From: Cyanobacteria bacterium FACHB-DQ100
GTDB taxonomy: Bacteria; Cyanobacteriota; Cyanobacteriia; Leptolyngbyales; Leptolyngbyaceae
DNA length: 64,000 nt
Assembly (NCBI GenBank): GCA_014695195.1
Contig: JACJNW010000039.1
Coordinates: 186,001-250,000 of the forward strand
Direction: 5' to 3'
Part shown: positions 8,793-17,754 of the stretch, piece after piece
How the letters are laid out: each line of letters starts with the position of its first letter
Numbering within the stretch: position 1 is the first letter of the stretch
Notes under the pieces: model-generated
Seen by the model: only the letters and a program-made list of their open reading frames with translations
Databases searched by the model: none
What the model was told of the DNA's origin: nothing
Position numbers and translations under genes: made by a program

Positions 8793-8916
8793 AAGTAGAT
8801 GAACAAAATTAAGTTCCGCATTGGGTTTGGGCTTCGGCTGCGCTCAGCCTACAGTAATCTGGCTTTTGAGCGTTGAGCGCAGCCGAAACGCGGCAACCCA
8901 TTCTGTCTACCTACTT
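8793..8916. repeat. Palindromic MITE-like element
   Basis: A 124-bp element with nested inverted repeats. The ends are AAGTAGATGAACA (8793-8805) and, inverted, AAGTAGGTAGACA (8904-8916), identical at 10 of 13 positions. Inside are TTGGGTT / AACCCA and a perfect 14-bp pair TTCGGCTGCGCTCA (8833-8846) / TGAGCGCAGCCGAA (8874-8887). There is no reading frame. It sits between the terminator of the response regulator and the stop codon of the convergent gene. The form is that of a small non-autonomous mobile or REP-like element. Confidence 0.6.
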
Positions 8917-8919
8917 GCA

Positions 8920-9450
8920 TTAATTTAGCTGAGTGTTTGCAATGATCTCTACAACACGATCGTTCTTCAATCGAAGCATCAATAGCGAAGCGTTCGCATC
9001 ATTGCTGTAAAAGATTCTGTCCTGAATCGTCGTGCTGGGTGTTCCATACACTCGCGTGACTTTACTGCGACGATCGCCCACTCGAACATCTTCTAGTGTG
9101 GCAACTTTGGCGCTCCGGGTTGAGATGGAATAGACCGATGCGTTGCGCGCTTGATTGGCTCCTTCTGGTACTTCCAACCGGACTTCAAACTCTGCATACT
9201 GCCAGCGCAGCAGTACCCCACAACAAGGAGACTTCTCTGCTTTCATGTTCAATGGCTTACCCAGCCTACGCTGCACTTCAGAGGCTTTCATTCCCAGTTG
9301 GATTCCGCCAATACCCATTCGGGAGAAGGAAAATTCTTGCACTGGGGAGGTGGGAACAGGCGCGGAAAATGCGATCGTTGGCGGAGCCGCGATTGTAGCA
9401 ATGGTAAGCACAACTCCTGGAAGAAGCGCTCTGTAATTTGAAGGCATCAT
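8920..9450 (-). CDS. Secreted protein with two BamE/SmpA-like motifs
   Basis: A 176-residue protein with a signal-type N-terminus (hydrophobic stretch about 9-29 followed by AFSAPVP). The mature part has two related segments, IGGIQLGMKASEVQRRLGKP (about 47-66) and LEDVRVGDRRSKVTRVYGTP (about 119-138), of the kind found in BamE/SmpA-like and related periplasmic domains. Two adjacent cysteines occur in KSPCCGV. Function is not known; a periplasmic location is inferred. The stop codon lies 4 bases from the MITE-like element. Confidence 0.6.
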   Translation of the reverse strand: MMPSNYRALLPGVVLTIATIAAPPTIAFSAPVPTSPVQEFSFSRMGIGGIQLGMKASEVQRRLGKPLNMKAEKSPCCGVLLRWQYAEFEVRLEVPEGANQARNASVYSISTRSAKVATLEDVRVGDRRSKVTRVYGTPSTTIQDRIFYSNDANASLLMLRLKNDRVVEIIANTQLN

Positions 9451-9458
9451 CTGGCGTA

Positions 9459-9511
9459 TAGGGTGTTGAGGAATGCTTCAATCTGCGATCGACCCATTCC
9501 TCAACACCCTA
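9459..9511. repeat. 17-bp perfect inverted repeat
   Basis: TAGGGTGTTGAGGAATG (9459-9475) is perfectly inverted at 9495-9511 with a 19-base spacer that contains GCGATCG. The right arm includes the stop codon of the histone-deacetylase-like gene and the left arm lies just upstream of the BamE-like gene. On the minus strand it could end the deacetylase transcript, though no T-run follows. It may instead be a dispersed palindromic repeat. Confidence 0.6.
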
Positions 9512-10426
9512 CAAACGGTATTGTCGAAAGACATCGCTCGCCGCCCGATGCACGATCGAATGCCGATAAACGAGCGCATCCATGTCTTCGGCATATCCGC
9601 CTCCAATCACACAAGCAACCGGATAGCCTTGCGAAACGCAGGTGGTTAAAACTTGCATCTCCCGACGATATAAGCCTGAATCTGTAAGTGCGAGTTTGCC
9701 TAAACGATCGCCCCAATGCGGATCAACGCCTGCGTCATACAGCACTAAATCTGGCTTGATTTCAGATAGTAAATCGGGTAAATATTCTGCCAAGGTTTGT
9801 AAGTATTCATCGTCTTCCATGCCTTCTGCTAACGGAACATCTAAATCACTTTGCTGTTTTGTTCCAGGAAAGTTAATTTCGCAGTGCATAGAGAATGTAA
9901 AAACACTTGGATCAGATTGAAAGATAAATGCCGTACCATCGCCTTGATGCACATCTAAATCGACAATTAAAATTCTTCTAACTAGGCCTAATTTCTGTAA
10001 GACACGAGAGGCGATCGCTAAATCGTTAAAAATACAAAATCCCGACCCATAATCGGGAAAAGCATGATGAGTTCCACCCGCAGTATTACAAGCTAAACCA
10101 TATTGCAGAGCAAGTTTGGCAGTGAGAATTGTTCCTCCGACTGCGGTACAAGTCCGATTCACCAATTCAGGACTCCAGGGTAAACCGATGCGCCGCTGCG
10201 CCCTCGCATCAAGGGTTCCAGAGCAGTAAGCGCGGACATATTCGGACGCATGAACGAGTTCGAGCCAAGTTTGTGGTGGACATTCAGGACGGTGAAATTG
10301 TGCGGGATCAGCGACTCGATCATTTAGAAGCATCTCGTAAAGTTTCTTAAATTTCTCCATTGGAAAGCGATGATCCCGCGGCAACGGTGCAACGTAATTA
10401 GGATGGTAAATTAGGGGCAAATTCAT
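9509..10426 (-). CDS. Histone deacetylase-like protein, class IV (HDAC11-like)
   Basis: A 305-residue arginase/deacetylase-fold enzyme. The zinc site and catalytic residues are visible: H120-H121 in AGGTHHAFPDYG, D158 and H160 in IVDLDVHQGDG, and D235 in DAGVDPHWGD. The pattern is that of class IV HDAC11-like proteins common in cyanobacteria and proteobacteria. Family members remove acyl groups from lysines or small acetylated amines; the substrate here is unknown. The length is normal for a bacterial member. Confidence 0.85.
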   Translation of the reverse strand: MNLPLIYHPNYVAPLPRDHRFPMEKFKKLYEMLLNDRVADPAQFHRPECPPQTWLELVHASEYVRAYCSGTLDARAQRRIGLPWSPELVNRTCTAVGGTILTAKLALQYGLACNTAGGTHHAFPDYGSGFCIFNDLAIASRVLQKLGLVRRILIVDLDVHQGDGTAFIFQSDPSVFTFSMHCEINFPGTKQQSDLDVPLAEGMEDDEYLQTLAEYLPDLLSEIKPDLVLYDAGVDPHWGDRLGKLALTDSGLYRREMQVLTTCVSQGYPVACVIGGGYAEDMDALVYRHSIVHRAASDVFRQYRL

Positions 10427-10564
10427 GCAAAAAAACGATCGATTTCTATCTGTAGTTTTGTTAAAAAATTGCGTTCATTATTGCTATTTGTAAGACTTTC
10501 TAGAGTAGTAGACGTTTCATCCTTTAGACTGATTCATGACTTAAACCCGTCTTATACCCGCACT

Positions 10565-10885
10565 ATGGCTCATTCAAATTGGCACGACTATTTGAACCTT
10601 GCTTCGTTCTTTGCCAGCGTCCTCGGACTCTATGTTTTGTGCAATAAAAAGCAAGCAGAGACAGAAGACGCTGATATTGCCGATCAGGTTCTATTTTCGA
10701 TGGCGTTTGCCTATTGGATTGTACATTGCGTCGCGATTGGGGCACAGAAATGGATTTGCCCAGATTGGGAGGTTTGTATGCTGAGCCTCAAGTGGACAGG
10801 CGTAATTTCCTACCTCCTCACCTTCTCCTGCGCGCTGAGCCTACCGCTACATCGAATCGCCTCGACTCAACAGCAAGCGGAATAG
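10565..10885 (+). CDS. Small conserved membrane protein, unknown
   Basis: From the ATG at 10565 this is a 106-residue protein with three likely membrane segments, about 8-25, 43-60 and 73-93, separated by a short polar loop QAETEDADIAD. The frame extends further upstream, but that part has no homology-like features and the ATG gives a natural start (MAHSNWHDYLNLASFF). I do not recognise the family. It is convergent with the DUF2103 gene, whose stop is 17 bases away. Confidence 0.55.
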   Translation: MAHSNWHDYLNLASFFASVLGLYVLCNKKQAETEDADIADQVLFSMAFAYWIVHCVAIGAQKWICPDWEVCMLSLKWTGVISYLLTFSCALSLPLHRIASTQQQAE

Positions 10886-10901
10886 TGACTTGAGCGAGCG
10901 G

Positions 10902-11192
10902 TTACTTCCCGTTCAGCAAGGCGATCGCGCTTTCAAGCTGATCTTGGTTCAGCGTCGTGAGAATGAAAACCTCTTGAACTGATTTACCTTGACGCGCAAT
11001 CGCCTTGAACCCGCCCCTGATGGGCACAGAAATTTTGAGCTTAAACTGGGGAGAATGAGAGCGCACCGACCCGATTACCGCTGGCGTAACGGTCTGGATT
11101 CCCTCCACCTGGATTAGCTTCTCAAGCATTGCAATCAACCCCGGAATGTAGGTCGAATGCGTCAGCACCAGCCGCCCCGGTTTATTTTTCAT
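10902..11192 (-). CDS. DUF2103 family protein
   Basis: A 96-residue protein matching the DUF2103 family, seen in RLVLTHSTYIPGLI near the N-terminus and ISVPIRGGFKAIARQGKSV in the middle. The family is small, mostly cyanobacterial, predicted to bind metal or nucleic acid, with no established role. Its start overlaps the clpS stop by 4 bp (ATGA), so the two genes form a translationally coupled pair. Confidence 0.75.
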   Translation of the reverse strand: MKNKPGRLVLTHSTYIPGLIAMLEKLIQVEGIQTVTPAVIGSVRSHSPQFKLKISVPIRGGFKAIARQGKSVQEVFILTTLNQDQLESAIALLNGK

Positions 11193-11509
11193 GCTTGCTC
11201 CAAGGGAGCCATCGTTAAGCCCTCGACAGTTAACTGCATATGATAGAGTTCTGCTTGTTCCAGTGGGCCTGTCCAGACGATCGCTTGTCCTTCAAAATGC
11301 ACTTGATTGGTCAGCTTCCAGGCGCGATCGCTGGTCATTTTTGGAATATACTGCATCAGGCATTTGGCGACGTGCTCAAATGTGTTGAAATCGTCGTCCA
11401 GAACGATTACCTTGTAGTTCGGATAGGTTTGGCGAGTCGTTTGACTGGTTTTCTCAAGAGTCGTGCCCCCCGCCGTCATTGAAGCTGAATTGACAAAAAC
11501 GCTCGTCAT
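11189..11509 (-). CDS. clpS: ATP-dependent Clp protease adaptor ClpS
   Basis: A 106-residue ClpS. The family hands N-degron substrates to ClpC/ClpP. Hallmarks are YKVIVLDDDFNTFEHV (about 32-47), with the acidic DDD-F-N-T substrate-binding loop, and QVHFEGQAIVWTGPLEQAE. The first 28 residues are a less conserved leader rich in Thr and Ser. Cyanobacteria commonly have two ClpS proteins and I cannot say which one this is. It is coupled to DUF2103 downstream by an ATGA overlap. Confidence 0.9.
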   Translation of the reverse strand: MTSVFVNSASMTAGGTTLEKTSQTTRQTYPNYKVIVLDDDFNTFEHVAKCLMQYIPKMTSDRAWKLTNQVHFEGQAIVWTGPLEQAELYHMQLTVEGLTMAPLEQA

Positions 11510-11628
11510 AACTCTCAGTAAGGGCTTAATTCACTAAATTTATTACCAAATTCTAATTCAGTCTTCACTAAGTCGCTCAATTTCGAAATAGTAAGCTTGT
11601 TCTAAGCTAGAGATATTTGAATTAGACG

Positions 11629-12333
11629 ATGCGAAAAAGAGATCGCCACAAGTCAGGAGCGGGCAGCGTGTTCAAAAATATTAGCTGGATGTTAGCGGGA
11701 AGCGGACTCATGTTGAGTGCTGTTCTCGTTACTGGATTCTTGCGATCGGGCGATCAGTTTTTCGCTCAGCTTAAATCGTTAATGAATGCCAAGCCGCCAG
11801 AACCCAAAGTCGAAACTCGATCGGTGGTGATTCAGCAGGTTCGGCAAGTGAGCGAACTGACAACGGCTGTATTCACAATGGAGGCAGTGGTGCCGACGCA
11901 GCAGGATGCAACGATCGCAGGCATGGTGATTGGGACGACAAAGCTGTTGTACATCGCGCGAGGGGAGGTTCGAGCAGGCGTTGATCTAAGTGGGCTAACC
12001 GCTCAAGATGTGAAAATTACGGGTGATACGGTTCGATTGCAGCTACCTGCACCCAAGATTCTAGACAAAAAGATCGATGTGACTCGATCGAGCGTGTACG
12101 ACTACAATCGTGGGCTTCTCGGATTAGGGCCAGATGTTGCCCCCAGCTTACAGAAATTAGCTCAAGAAGAAGCGCTTAAAAAGATTCAGCTCGCGGCTTG
12201 TGCTGATGGAATTTTAAACAAAGCTAACGATCGAGCAAAATTAGCCGTAAGCCAGATCATTCGGATTTCTGGGATTAAACAAGTGATTGTTGAACCACAG
12301 TCTGTCGCAACACAGGAATGTTCAGCACCATAA
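11629..12333 (+). CDS. DUF4230 domain-containing protein
   Basis: A 234-residue protein with a basic N-terminus, one membrane-spanning or signal-anchor helix (about 17-42) and a soluble DUF4230 domain (about 65-215). Typical segments are ELTTAVFTMEAVV and LLYIARGEVRAGVDLSGL. The C-terminus has two cysteines (AACADG and TQECSAP). Family function is unknown; the topology suggests a domain facing the periplasm or lumen. It is transcribed alone. Confidence 0.75.
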   Translation: MRKRDRHKSGAGSVFKNISWMLAGSGLMLSAVLVTGFLRSGDQFFAQLKSLMNAKPPEPKVETRSVVIQQVRQVSELTTAVFTMEAVVPTQQDATIAGMVIGTTKLLYIARGEVRAGVDLSGLTAQDVKITGDTVRLQLPAPKILDKKIDVTRSSVYDYNRGLLGLGPDVAPSLQKLAQEEALKKIQLAACADGILNKANDRAKLAVSQIIRISGIKQVIVEPQSVATQECSAP

Positions 12334-12714
12334 AAAGAATACAGAACTAAGAAATTCTACAGCAAAAATACTGATTCTTGTTAATGGAAATTGCTCAAGA
12401 TTATAGAGTTATTACGCTACTTTCTTTAAAGAAAGTAAGATATTTAAGCAGCCCTTTTTAGCTAAATTGAAAGGCTCATCAAGCCGGGGATCACCCTGTA
12501 GATAGGTGATCCCTCGATTTACCGACTCTAAAATAAGTATGAGATTTGAAGCGGCTGAGCTTTTTACCGCTAATAATATGAAGTAATTCGTCACAACAGT
12601 CTGCGAAGTCGTCGCAAATTTAGTAGCAATCACTACAACTGTTAAGCGAACATCAGCCGCTCAAAGCTCAAATTATTAATGTTTTGATTTAGCGATCGTA
12701 TCGAGGAATTTAAA
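12334..12714. other. Intergenic stretch with a small hairpin
   Basis: A gap of 381 bases. It contains a perfect 9-bp inverted repeat GGGATCACC / GGTGATCCC (12487-12495 with 12505-12513) with a 9-base loop and no T-run, and the ribosome binding site GAGGAA (12703-12708) of the next gene. A minus-strand frame across the hairpin has no family features and is not called. Confidence 0.45.
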
Positions 12715-12894
12715 ATGCAAGTCATTCAAGCTGTTCGGTGCCCGAACTGTGGTGATCATGCCGAGCGAATTCAAATTGAACCTGATCAATTGACGCGGAC
12801 GCAGTGTGCCCAGTGCGATTATTTGATGATTACTTGCTCTAGAACAGGCAGAGTAATCGAAGCTTACGCACCGGGCATCTACGCGCGTCGATAA
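12715..12894 (+). CDS. Small zinc-ribbon protein ('PriA-like' cyanobacterial family)
   Basis: A 59-residue protein from the ATG at 12715, with GAGGAA 7 bases upstream. It has one zinc ribbon: C9-P-N-C12 and C31-A-Q-C34, then the strongly conserved tail YLMITCSRTGRVIEAYAPG. Proteins of this size and sequence occur across cyanobacteria and are often mislabelled 'replication restart DNA helicase PriA' because they resemble the zinc-binding part of PriA; there is no helicase domain. Function is unknown. The strong ribosome binding site and complete motif make it a real gene. Confidence 0.8.
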   Translation: MQVIQAVRCPNCGDHAERIQIEPDQLTRTQCAQCDYLMITCSRTGRVIEAYAPGIYARR

Positions 12895-12900
12895 ATTCAA

Positions 12901-12931
12901 TTGAAAGTCCTCACATTTTGAGGACTTTCAA
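12901..12931. terminator. Bidirectional terminator
   Basis: A perfect 13-bp stem TTGAAAGTCCTCA / TGAGGACTTTCAA (12901-12913 with 12919-12931) with a 5-base loop, placed exactly between the convergent zinc-ribbon gene and rlmN. Confidence 0.8.
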
Positions 12932-12934
12932 CCT

Positions 12935-13951
12935 TTAAACTCCTGCAAAGGAAGCTCGGAGTTGACCACAGGCTGCATCCGCTTCTAAACCGCGTGTTTT
13001 ACGAACGCTCACCGCAATATTCCGGTCTTTCAACGCATTCACAAACTGAGTAATCCGGCGCTGATCCGGTCTTTGATAATCGGCTTCGCTGATTGGATTG
13101 TACGGAATCAGATTGACGTGACTCTGGAATCCACGCAGATGATCTGCAAGCTCGATCGCATGATCACGACAATCGTTCACACCCGCCAGCAAGATATATT
13201 CAAACGTCACCCGCCGCCCGGTCAGCTTCACGTACTCGCGGCACTCATCTAAGAGTGCTTCTAAGGGATACTGACGCGCACTCGGAATCAGGCGTTCTCT
13301 GACCGCTTGATTCGAGGCGTGCAAGCTCACTGCTAGTGTTGCTTGAAGGTGGTGATCCGCAAGTTTACGAATCCTACCGGGAATGCCTACTGTGGAAATC
13401 GTGATAAAGCGCCGACCAATGCCAATATCTTCATTCATCGATCGCACCGCGCTCAGTACATTCTCGACATTCAACAGTGGCTCACCCATGCCCATGAAGA
13501 CAATGTTGCTGACGCGCTGTTGAAACACTTCCTGCACCGTGAGAACCTGATCCACAATTTCATGGCGTTCCAGGTTGCGCTTAAAGCCGCCTTTCCCAGT
13601 CGCGCAAAAATCACACGCCATCGGACAGCCCACTTGAGACGAGACACACACGGTCAGGCGCTTATCGCTAGGAATGCCAACTGTTTCGACAATCTGACCG
13701 TCACTCAAGCGCAATAGGAATTTTACGGTGCCATCGATCGATTTCGCCTGATGATAAATTTCCGATCGCCCGATCGCCCAATCTGCCATATCGGAGCGCC
13801 ATTGTTTCGGGAATACAGAAATCTCAGACAGCGATCGTGCTCCTCGCTGATAAATCCATTGATGGAGCTGCTGTCCTCGATAGGCAGGCTGCTGCTGCTC
13901 TCTGACCCACTCGGTTAATTCTGGAAGGGATGCCCCTATTAAGGCTTTCAT
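12935..13951 (-). CDS. rlmN: 23S rRNA (adenine2503-C2)-methyltransferase RlmN
   Basis: A 338-residue radical SAM methyltransferase that methylates A2503 of 23S rRNA and A37 of some tRNAs. From the ATG at 13951 ([16 protein letters not shown]) it has the cluster cysteines C109, C113 and C116 in [16 protein letters not shown], and the C-terminal catalytic cysteine in [13 protein letters not shown]. The open frame extends 28 codons further upstream to 14035, but that part looks unrelated and the family start is at 13951. Length is normal. The gene ends at the shared terminator. Confidence 0.93.
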   Translation of the reverse strand: MKALIGASLPELTEWVREQQQPAYRGQQLHQWIYQRGARSLSEISVFPKQWRSDMADWAIGRSEIYHQAKSIDGTVKFLLRLSDGQIVETVGIPSDKRLTVCVSSQVGCPMACDFCATGKGGFKRNLERHEIVDQVLTVQEVFQQRVSNIVFMGMGEPLLNVENVLSAVRSMNEDIGIGRRFITISTVGIPGRIRKLADHHLQATLAVSLHASNQAVRERLIPSARQYPLEALLDECREYVKLTGRRVTFEYILLAGVNDCRDHAIELADHLRGFQSHVNLIPYNPISEADYQRPDQRRITQFVNALKDRNIAVSVRKTRGLEADAACGQLRASFAGV

Positions 13952-14470
13952 AGAAACTGAATAAAAAACTGTCGAAAATCTGGCGGTAACATCAACAAAA
14001 CGCAGGCAAATTTTACTCGCTGAGCGGCACTGCATTATCAGGCAACTCCGGGCATTCGTTCCGTCAGGCTTCTATTCTAGACTGCATCATTCGCACTCTG
14101 GGAATTGCTCCAGCCGATTTGCGTATTTTTCGTGATTCCTTGTAAAACTACTTACTTATTTTTAACAAATTAGAAAATCTACCCAAAGAATGATCCGTAT
14201 AAACTCTGCTTTATGTTTTGCGGTCATGGTACAAACTTCTATGAGGATTTCAGAAATTGAATTGTCTTTCAAAGCCGTTTAGAATACCCGATCTAGAAGG
14301 TCAGCCTCTGTTTAAGTGGATTCAATATTGTTTCGTCGTTTGCCTGCACAGGCGATAAGATGAATGACCTTTGTCTAGCATCCTTTGATTCCTTTGCAAG
14401 TTATTGTTAATTTTCGTTCGCGATTCAAATCAGTTCTGATTCTTGCTCCTCACCTCAGCCTGGTAATTTT
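13952..14470. other. Intergenic stretch between divergent genes
   Basis: About 520 bases between rlmN (leftward) and the PAS kinase (rightward), moderately AT-rich in the centre (14150-14180). I see no tRNA, no conserved operator and no convincing small reading frame. It should contain both promoters. Confidence 0.4.
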
Positions 14471-14476
14471 GTGGAA

Positions 14477-16033
14477 ATGACAAATCACACACTTCCCGAC
14501 AAACTTCTCCGTATTGGTTCTGTGGAGATTAGCCTGAGCCAATCGGAAGAACTGTTCCGAGCATATGTTGAAACTGCTAACGACATGGTTTACACCGTGG
14601 ACTTAGAAGGACGATTGACCTATGTAAATTCATATGGTCAAAAACTGCTGGGATGTTCGCAAGAAGAAATTATCGGGCGATCGTATTTAGAATTTGTCTC
14701 TCCACCGCACCGGGATAGAACAACGCAAGCCTTCGCCAATTTGGTAGAAACAGGCGAACTCCGGGATTTTGAATTTGTGCTAATGACTTCACGCGGCACA
14801 GAAATTCATCTTGAAGTGAACGGAAGGCTTCTGTTTCGTCACGATGAATTAATTGGCGGGATGGGAATTGGGCGAGATGTCACAGAACGGAAGCGAATCG
14901 AAAAGAAGCTGCAAATTTTTTCTCGCGCTGTAGAATCTGCGTATGACAGTACGGTGATTACTGACTTAGACGGCAAGATTCTCTATGCTAATCCTGCTTG
15001 CAGCAGGATTTTTGATTGGCAGACAGAAATGCTGGTGGGGACACATGCTGCTGTGTTTTATCCGGAGCGCAAGCAGACAGAATTACTGATTGCTCAAGCG
15101 ATCGCAGGGGGTTGGAGTGGAGAAGTCACTTGCTTGCGGCGCAATGGTGATTTATTCCCGGCTTTGGTGTCGGTCAGTCCGGTTTTTGATGAAAACAATC
15201 AGCCAACTGCTGTTTCGATCATTACTCGCGATATTACTCAGCAAAAGCAAACTGAGGCAGAACTCGCAGCAAAAAATGATGAACTGGAACGCGCTAGCCG
15301 GATGAAGTCCGATTTCTTGGCGAATATGTCGCATGAGTTGCGAACTCCGCTGACTTCGATTTTGGGATTCTCGTCGATTCTGCAAAAGCAGATTTTCGGC
15401 GTTCTCAACCCAAAACAGCAGATTTACATTCATCAGATTTATCAGAGTGGACAGCATTTGTTAGGTCTGATCAACGATGTGCTGGACTTGTCGAAAGTGG
15501 AAGCAGGGCAATTGCGGCTGGAGCTTGCACCGATCGTTGTGGATGAATTGTGCGAGAAGACTTTATCGTTTGTCACTGAGCAAGCGCGATTAAAGGAGTT
15601 GACGTTGCATTCATCGATCGAGCCTGGTTTAGAGCCGTTAATGGCGGATGAATTGCGGGTGCGGCAAATGTTGCTGAACTTGCTGTCGAATGCGATCAAG
15701 TTTTCAACCGAAGGTGGCGAAATTGGTCTCACGGTGAAAATGTGTGGTGAAATGCTCGATCTCACCGTTTGGGATCACGGCATTGGCATTCCCGAAGACA
15801 AGCAGCACCTTCTGTTTCATCCCTTCCAGCAGGTCGATGGTTCATTGTCGCGCAAGCATGAGGGGACAGGACTAGGACTGGCGCTGACGAAGAAATTGGC
15901 GGAACTGCATTCAGGTACCGTCGTGATGCATTCGAGAGAGGGTGAAGGCAGTCAGTTCACGATTCTGTTGCCGATGGATTTGCAGCATCCGGCAACGGTG
16001 GGAACGATCGCGATCGAGCCAAATCGCAGGTAA
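14477..16033 (+). CDS. Soluble PAS-PAS sensor histidine kinase
   Basis: A 518-residue kinase without membrane segments. Two PAS domains (about 22-140 and 150-265) precede a HisKA domain with the phosphorylation site in [16 protein letters not shown] and a complete HATPase_c domain (N box [13 protein letters not shown]1 [11 protein letters not shown]2 [12 protein letters not shown]). The second PAS has the pattern of redox or ligand-sensing PAS domains, but no heme or flavin residue can be assigned by eye. A GTG at 14471 would add two residues. No response regulator is adjacent, so it is an orphan kinase. Confidence 0.85.
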   Translation: MTNHTLPDKLLRIGSVEISLSQSEELFRAYVETANDMVYTVDLEGRLTYVNSYGQKLLGCSQEEIIGRSYLEFVSPPHRDRTTQAFANLVETGELRDFEFVLMTSRGTEIHLEVNGRLLFRHDELIGGMGIGRDVTERKRIEKKLQIFSRAVESAYDSTVITDLDGKILYANPACSRIFDWQTEMLVGTHAAVFYPERKQTELLIAQAIAGGWSGEVTCLRRNGDLFPALVSVSPVFDENNQPTAVSIITRDITQQKQTEAELAAKNDELERASRMKSDFLANMSHELRTPLTSILGFSSILQKQIFGVLNPKQQIYIHQIYQSGQHLLGLINDVLDLSKVEAGQLRLELAPIVVDELCEKTLSFVTEQARLKELTLHSSIEPGLEPLMADELRVRQMLLNLLSNAIKFSTEGGEIGLTVKMCGEMLDLTVWDHGIGIPEDKQHLLFHPFQQVDGSLSRKHEGTGLGLALTKKLAELHSGTVVMHSREGEGSQFTILLPMDLQHPATVGTIAIEPNRR

Positions 16034-16086
16034 ATCCACCGGTGAGAGATGTTATGGTGATCAGTGCCATTTCTCGGTTTGGATTT

Positions 16087-16938
16087 ATGCTGTCTGATGT
16101 TGTTTTGGCGTTTCAGTTTACCTCTCCCGGACGCGGCATTGAGTTAGGCCCGTTGTCGATCCGGTGGTATGGCGTTTTGATTGCGTCGGCGGTGCTGATT
16201 GGGGTGAATTTGTCTCAGTATCTGGCATCCCGACGGCAGGTAAATCCAGATTTGATTAGCGATCTGGCAATTTGGTTGGTGCTGGCTGCGATTCCGAGTG
16301 CAAGGCTGTATTACGTGATTTTTCAGTGGCGCGATTATGCTGCCAATCCCGCCTCGATTTTTGCAATTTGGCAGGGTGGGATTGCGATTCACGGGGCGAT
16401 TTTAGGCGGTGTGATTGCAGCACTGATTTTTGCTCGGTTGAAGCGGGTATCGTTCTGGCAGTTGGCAGATTTGGTCGCACCCTCGCTGATTTTGGGACAG
16501 GCGATCGGGCGGTGGGGAAATTTCTTCAATTCAGAAGCATTCGGGAGTCCGACCGATTTACCCTGGAAGTTATTCATTCCGCTCGATCGTCGTCCGCTGG
16601 GTTTAGAAAATGTTGCATATTATCATCCGACATTTTTGTATGAATCGTTGTGGAATTTAGGCGTATTTGCGCTGTTGATGTTCCTATTCTTCAAACGTCC
16701 TCGGCTGAAAGTTGGAACACTATTTCTTACCTATTTAGTTGGATACAGTGCAGGTCGCGTTTGGATTGAGGGATTGCGAACCGATAGCTTGATGCTGGGC
16801 TTTTTGAGGATGGCGCAGGTGGTGAGTTTAACCGGAATTGCGATCGGAACTCTCGGTTTAGTATGGCTGTATGTGCTGCGGCGATCGCTGCCTGATGTTG
16901 TGCCTGACCCAAACACCCCGGATTCCCAACCTTCTTAG
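16087..16938 (+). CDS. lgt: Prolipoprotein diacylglyceryl transferase Lgt
   Basis: A 283-residue integral membrane enzyme that transfers diacylglycerol to the lipobox cysteine of prolipoproteins. Typical motifs are [14 protein letters not shown] at the N-terminus, [12 protein letters not shown], and the signature [13 protein letters not shown] in the central helix bundle, with seven hydrophobic segments. The frame can start at GTG 16042, but the ATG at 16087 ([15 protein letters not shown]) fits the family start. The stop is 6 bp before cobM, so the two are probably co-transcribed. Confidence 0.92.
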   Translation: MLSDVVLAFQFTSPGRGIELGPLSIRWYGVLIASAVLIGVNLSQYLASRRQVNPDLISDLAIWLVLAAIPSARLYYVIFQWRDYAANPASIFAIWQGGIAIHGAILGGVIAALIFARLKRVSFWQLADLVAPSLILGQAIGRWGNFFNSEAFGSPTDLPWKLFIPLDRRPLGLENVAYYHPTFLYESLWNLGVFALLMFLFFKRPRLKVGTLFLTYLVGYSAGRVWIEGLRTDSLMLGFLRMAQVVSLTGIAIGTLGLVWLYVLRRSLPDVVPDPNTPDSQPS

Positions 16939-16944
16939 AAAAAT

Positions 16945-17754
16945 ATGTTGCATCATGCGCTTCCGCCTGCCGTCTACATTGTGGGTGCAGGGCCGGGAGA
17001 TCCAGATTTACTCACCGTTAAAGCGCAAAAATTGATCGCGCAGGCAGATACGATCGTCTTTGCCGATTCGCTTGTGCCGCCGGAAATCCTCGAAGGCGCT
17101 CGATCAGATGCGGAAGTGATTCCGACCGCAGATAAGACGCTAGAGGAGATTTTGCCGATTTTGATTGAGCGAGTACGATCGCAGAAATCCGTTGTGCGGC
17201 TTCACTCAGGCGATCCATGCTTGTATAGCGCCATTCAAGAGCAAATGCAGGCACTGTTTGAAGCTGAGATTCCATTTGAGATTGTTCCTGGAATCAGCGC
17301 GTTTCAGTTGGCTTCTGCGCGATTGCGGGTTGAATTTACCGTTCCTGGATTGGTGCAATCGATTATTCTGACGCGCATCAGTGGACGGACTCAAGTTCCG
17401 GAATCAGAAGAACTCTCCTCGTTAGCGGCACACCGATCGACCCTCTGCCTTTATCTCAGTGCAAGACATATTGAGTCTGCACAGCAAAAATTAATGCAGC
17501 ATTACCCCGCAGAAACTCCAGTTGCAATCTGTTTTCGGCTCGGTTGGTCAGATGAAAAAATCCGGCTCGTTCCACTGAGTCAAATGGCAGAAGTGACGCA
17601 GCAAGAGAACTTAGTGCGAACGACGCTCTATGTGATTAGTCCGGCGCTGAGCGCTGCAACCGTACCTTATGAATTTGCAGGAACCGATCAAGTGACAGGT
17701 AAGCGATCGCAGCTTTACAACCCAAACCACGATCGTTTATTTCGTCAAGGATAG
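16945..17754 (+). CDS. cobM: Precorrin-4 C11-methyltransferase (CobM/CbiF)
   Basis: A 269-residue SAM-dependent tetrapyrrole methylase. The N-terminal [18 protein letters not shown] is the SAM-binding P-loop-like motif, [15 protein letters not shown] and [13 protein letters not shown] are the second and third family motifs, and [12 protein letters not shown] matches CobM/CbiF rather than CobI or CobJ. It methylates C-11 in the corrin ring during cobalamin synthesis. Its last 10 bases overlap the convergent argC end. It follows lgt closely with no terminator between them. Confidence 0.9.
   Translation: MLHHALPPAVYIVGAGPGDPDLLTVKAQKLIAQADTIVFADSLVPPEILEGARSDAEVIPTADKTLEEILPILIERVRSQKSVVRLHSGDPCLYSAIQEQMQALFEAEIPFEIVPGISAFQLASARLRVEFTVPGLVQSIILTRISGRTQVPESEELSSLAAHRSTLCLYLSARHIESAQQKLMQHYPAETPVAICFRLGWSDEKIRLVPLSQMAEVTQQENLVRTTLYVISPALSAATVPYEFAGTDQVTGKRSQLYNPNHDRLFRQG

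Noticed and set aside
12412-12633. Small minus-strand gene of 73 residues
   Set aside because: No family features, crosses a hairpin, no ribosome binding site, and lies in otherwise non-coding DNA.
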